A stretch of 8,496 nucleotides of DNA from contig DDJI01000050.1 of assembly GCA_002338885.1 (NCBI GenBank), positions 1 through 8,496 of the forward strand, read 5' to 3'. The notes under the pieces are model-generated. The model searched no databases and was not told the origin of the DNA. It was given only the letters and a program-made list of their open reading frames with translations. This document shows, piece after piece, positions 6,982 through 8,496 of this stretch; position 1 is the stretch's first letter; each line of letters begins with the position of its first letter. The stretch is from Ruminococcus sp. UBA1828 (GTDB lineage: Bacteria > Bacillota > Clostridia > Oscillospirales > Ruminococcaceae). Both the position numbers and the translations under genes were made by a program.

Positions 6982-8469
6982 TTATGAATTTGAGCTTTGA
7001 CCGCTCTGCTCAGAAGAGACAGTGCGAATGTCCGGCGTATCCTGCTGCACCGGCTGTGCGCCTGCGGTGTTTTCCGGCTGTGCGGGCGGCGTCTGCTCCG
7101 GCTGGTTATACTGAGCATACTGCCCCTGAGCGAACTGCTCGGACTGTGCGGGATTTTGTCCCCCGCCGTAAGTTTCGGGGTCTGGCTCGGGAATCTTATT
7201 TATAGTCAGCTCCGCTTTGAACAGGTCTCCGTCTATGTTTATTTCGAACTTGACATTTTGCAGGTTGCAAAGTCCCTTTGCAATTGAAAGTCCCAAACCG
7301 CTGCCCTCTGTAGAACGAGACGAGTCGCCCCGCACAAATCTCTCCATAAGCTCCTCGCTCGATATGTTCAAGGGATACTTTGAGACATTTTTGAACACAA
7401 CGGTCACTGTGTTGTTTGTTTCGGTTTCGGAGATATACACTCTGGTGTCCGGCTGAGCATACTTGCATATGTTGCCTATCAGATTGTCAAGCACTCGCCA
7501 CATCAATCTGCCGTCTATCATTACGGGCACGGGCTTTGATGACACATCAACCACAGGTGTGAGTCTTGCCTTTGCAAACTTATCCTCATACTCCGTCACC
7601 GCTTGAGTCAGAAGAAGCGTCATGTCTGAGCGTTCAAAATTCACAGGTATAGCGCCGGACGAAGCTTTTGACGCCTCGACGAGGTCATCTATGAGCTTTT
7701 TCATCCTCTGCGACTGTCTCACCAAAACATCCACATACTCTTTCGCCTCATCAGGCTTGATGTCCTGCTTTGAAAGTATATCTACATAGTTCACTATAGA
7801 TGTGAGCGGCGTCTTGAGGTCGTGTGAAACATTGGTTATAAGCTCTGTTTTCAGCCTTTCGGACTTCATGCGCTCATCGACTGCAAGGTGTATGCCGTTT
7901 CCGATGCTGTTTATGTCGTTTGCAAGGCTTTTAAGCTCATGCGGCATGCGCTCGGTATTTATTGTCGCGTCCGCATCGCCGCCGGATATCTTTTGACATC
8001 CGTCTTTAATTTTTCCGAACGCCGCAACATACACAATAAATCCTATGCCAACCGCTATCCTGCCCAGCAGGAACATGCTGATACCGTAATCGGCAGAGCC
8101 GTTTAGCACGGCTATTATATTAAGCAGGTCGTATAAGAAAAGCAGCGTGTACAGAACAACAGCCTTTTTGGTGTATTTGAAGTTGAGGAAAATCATGCGG
8201 AAGAATTTGTACAGTAAAATTATGCCGCCGATTATGATTGTATACCTGAAGAGCTTTCCGCCTTTGTATCTTGCCGCAATGGTCATAAGCGTCACCATGA
8301 TTGCTCCCACCGAAACAGCGGTAGCAACCATAAATATCAGCGTAGAAACCCACCATTCAGCCATTGAGCTGTAATAGATGATGTCGGCAGCAAACAATAT
8401 GCAAACCGCTATACACGCCGCCGCCGCACACAGGACAATCTCCAGCGGTATCTTGTCAAAGAAGCTCAG
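6982..8469 (-). CDS. Membrane-bound sensor histidine kinase with Gln/Pro-rich C-terminal tail
   Basis: The first gene-like start is an apparent CTG at 8469, giving 495 residues. Numbered from there, about five hydrophobic segments lie at roughly 11-31, 39-64, 76-97, 103-123 and 129-151, so the sensing part is in the membrane with little outside it. A HAMP-like linker (about 152-205) leads to the HisKA domain with the phospho-accepting His216 in ITNVSHDLKTPLTSIVNY. The ATPase domain has the N-box DNLIGNICKYA (Asn329, Asn333) and the G2 box GSGLGL (389-394). The usual DxGxG box is replaced by FKNVSKYPLNISSEEL, a pattern I know from related clostridial kinases. After the kinase core come about 70 residues rich in Gln, Pro, Ala and Ser (426-495), probably disordered. 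The first in-frame ATG is at 8397 but would delete the first membrane segment and has no ribosome binding site. AAGGGA sits six bases before the CTG, which overlaps an upstream stop as CTGA. The signal sensed and the partner regulator are not visible. Confidence 0.9.
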   Translation of the reverse strand: MSFFDKIPLEIVLCAAAACIAVCILFAADIIYYSSMAEWWVSTLIFMVATAVSVGAIMVTLMTIAARYKGGKLFRYTIIIGGIILLYKFFRMIFLNFKYTKKAVVLYTLLFLYDLLNIIAVLNGSADYGISMFLLGRIAVGIGFIVYVAAFGKIKDGCQKISGGDADATINTERMPHELKSLANDINSIGNGIHLAVDERMKSERLKTELITNVSHDLKTPLTSIVNYVDILSKQDIKPDEAKEYVDVLVRQSQRMKKLIDDLVEASKASSGAIPVNFERSDMTLLLTQAVTEYEDKFAKARLTPVVDVSSKPVPVMIDGRLMWRVLDNLIGNICKYAQPDTRVYISETETNNTVTVVFKNVSKYPLNISSEELMERFVRGDSSRSTEGSGLGLSIAKGLCNLQNVKFEINIDGDLFKAELTINKIPEPDPETYGGGQNPAQSEQFAQGQYAQYNQPEQTPPAQPENTAGAQPVQQDTPDIRTVSSEQSGQSSNS

Positions 8470-8496
8470 ATGTATTCCCTTGTCACGATGAGTTTA
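8466..8496 (-). CDS. C-terminal end of a gene upstream of the histidine kinase, possibly its response regulator
   Basis: Reading leftward from the right edge, one frame gives KLIVTREYI followed by TGA at 8468-8466. This stop overlaps the proposed CTG start of the kinase by the CTGA arrangement, parallel to the ATGA overlap common between response regulator and kinase genes. The nine visible residues are too few to show a domain and do not match the usual OmpR-family ending, so the identity is inferred from position only. Confidence 0.35.
   Translation of the reverse strand, partial: KLIVTREYI

Noticed and set aside
1..8496. CRISPR arrays, tRNA/rRNA genes, insertion sequences, phage or defence genes
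   Set aside because: I looked for repeats with regular spacers, cloverleaf ends, terminal inverted repeats with transposase motifs and typical defence domains, and saw none.

Overview
The window looks like chromosomal DNA from an anaerobic Firmicute of the Clostridia, probably a gut Oscillospiraceae/Ruminococcaceae relative. The evidence is AGGAGG-type ribosome binding sites, consensus sigma-A promoters, a clostridial-type sensor kinase, an iscS-iscU-mnmA operon of Gram-positive style, and an uncharacterised protein of a type I associate with this group. Moderate GC genes alternate with AT-rich spacers. I saw no mobile element, CRISPR array, tRNA or rRNA, and no sign of recent transfer.

Layout. 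(1) 1-300, minus: N-terminus of a secreted protein that runs off the left edge. (2) 301-635: AT-rich, no convincing gene, but it holds a perfect consensus promoter facing left (592-620), short repeats and a three-copy 10-nt tandem repeat just before the secreted-protein start. (3) 636-1823, minus: cytoplasmic serine hydrolase of the beta-lactamase/class C family. (4) 1824-2027: divergent promoter region. (5) 2028-4020, plus: an uncharacterised 506-aa protein and ribonuclease HI, 16 bp apart and probably one transcript. (6) 4021-4167: a perfect 12-bp-arm palindrome followed by a strong promoter. (7) 4168-6894, plus: cysteine desulfurase iscS, scaffold iscU and tRNA 2-thiolase mnmA. (8) 6906-6954: a bidirectional terminator between convergent transcripts. 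(9) 6982-8469, minus: a membrane histidine kinase with a Gln/Pro-rich tail, apparently starting at CTG within a CTGA overlap with an upstream gene cut by the right edge.

How the genes work together. IscS takes sulfur from cysteine as a persulfide and can pass it to IscU for Fe-S cluster assembly or to MnmA for 2-thiolation of U34 in the Lys, Glu and Gln tRNAs. The TAATG overlap of iscU and mnmA ties their translation. The palindrome centred about 60 bp upstream of the predicted start site is a candidate control site for this operon, with no iscR gene visible in the window. The most unusual protein feature is a [12 protein letters not shown] segment, typical of the membrane beta subunit of Na+-translocating decarboxylases, near the C-terminus of the apparently soluble 506-aa protein.
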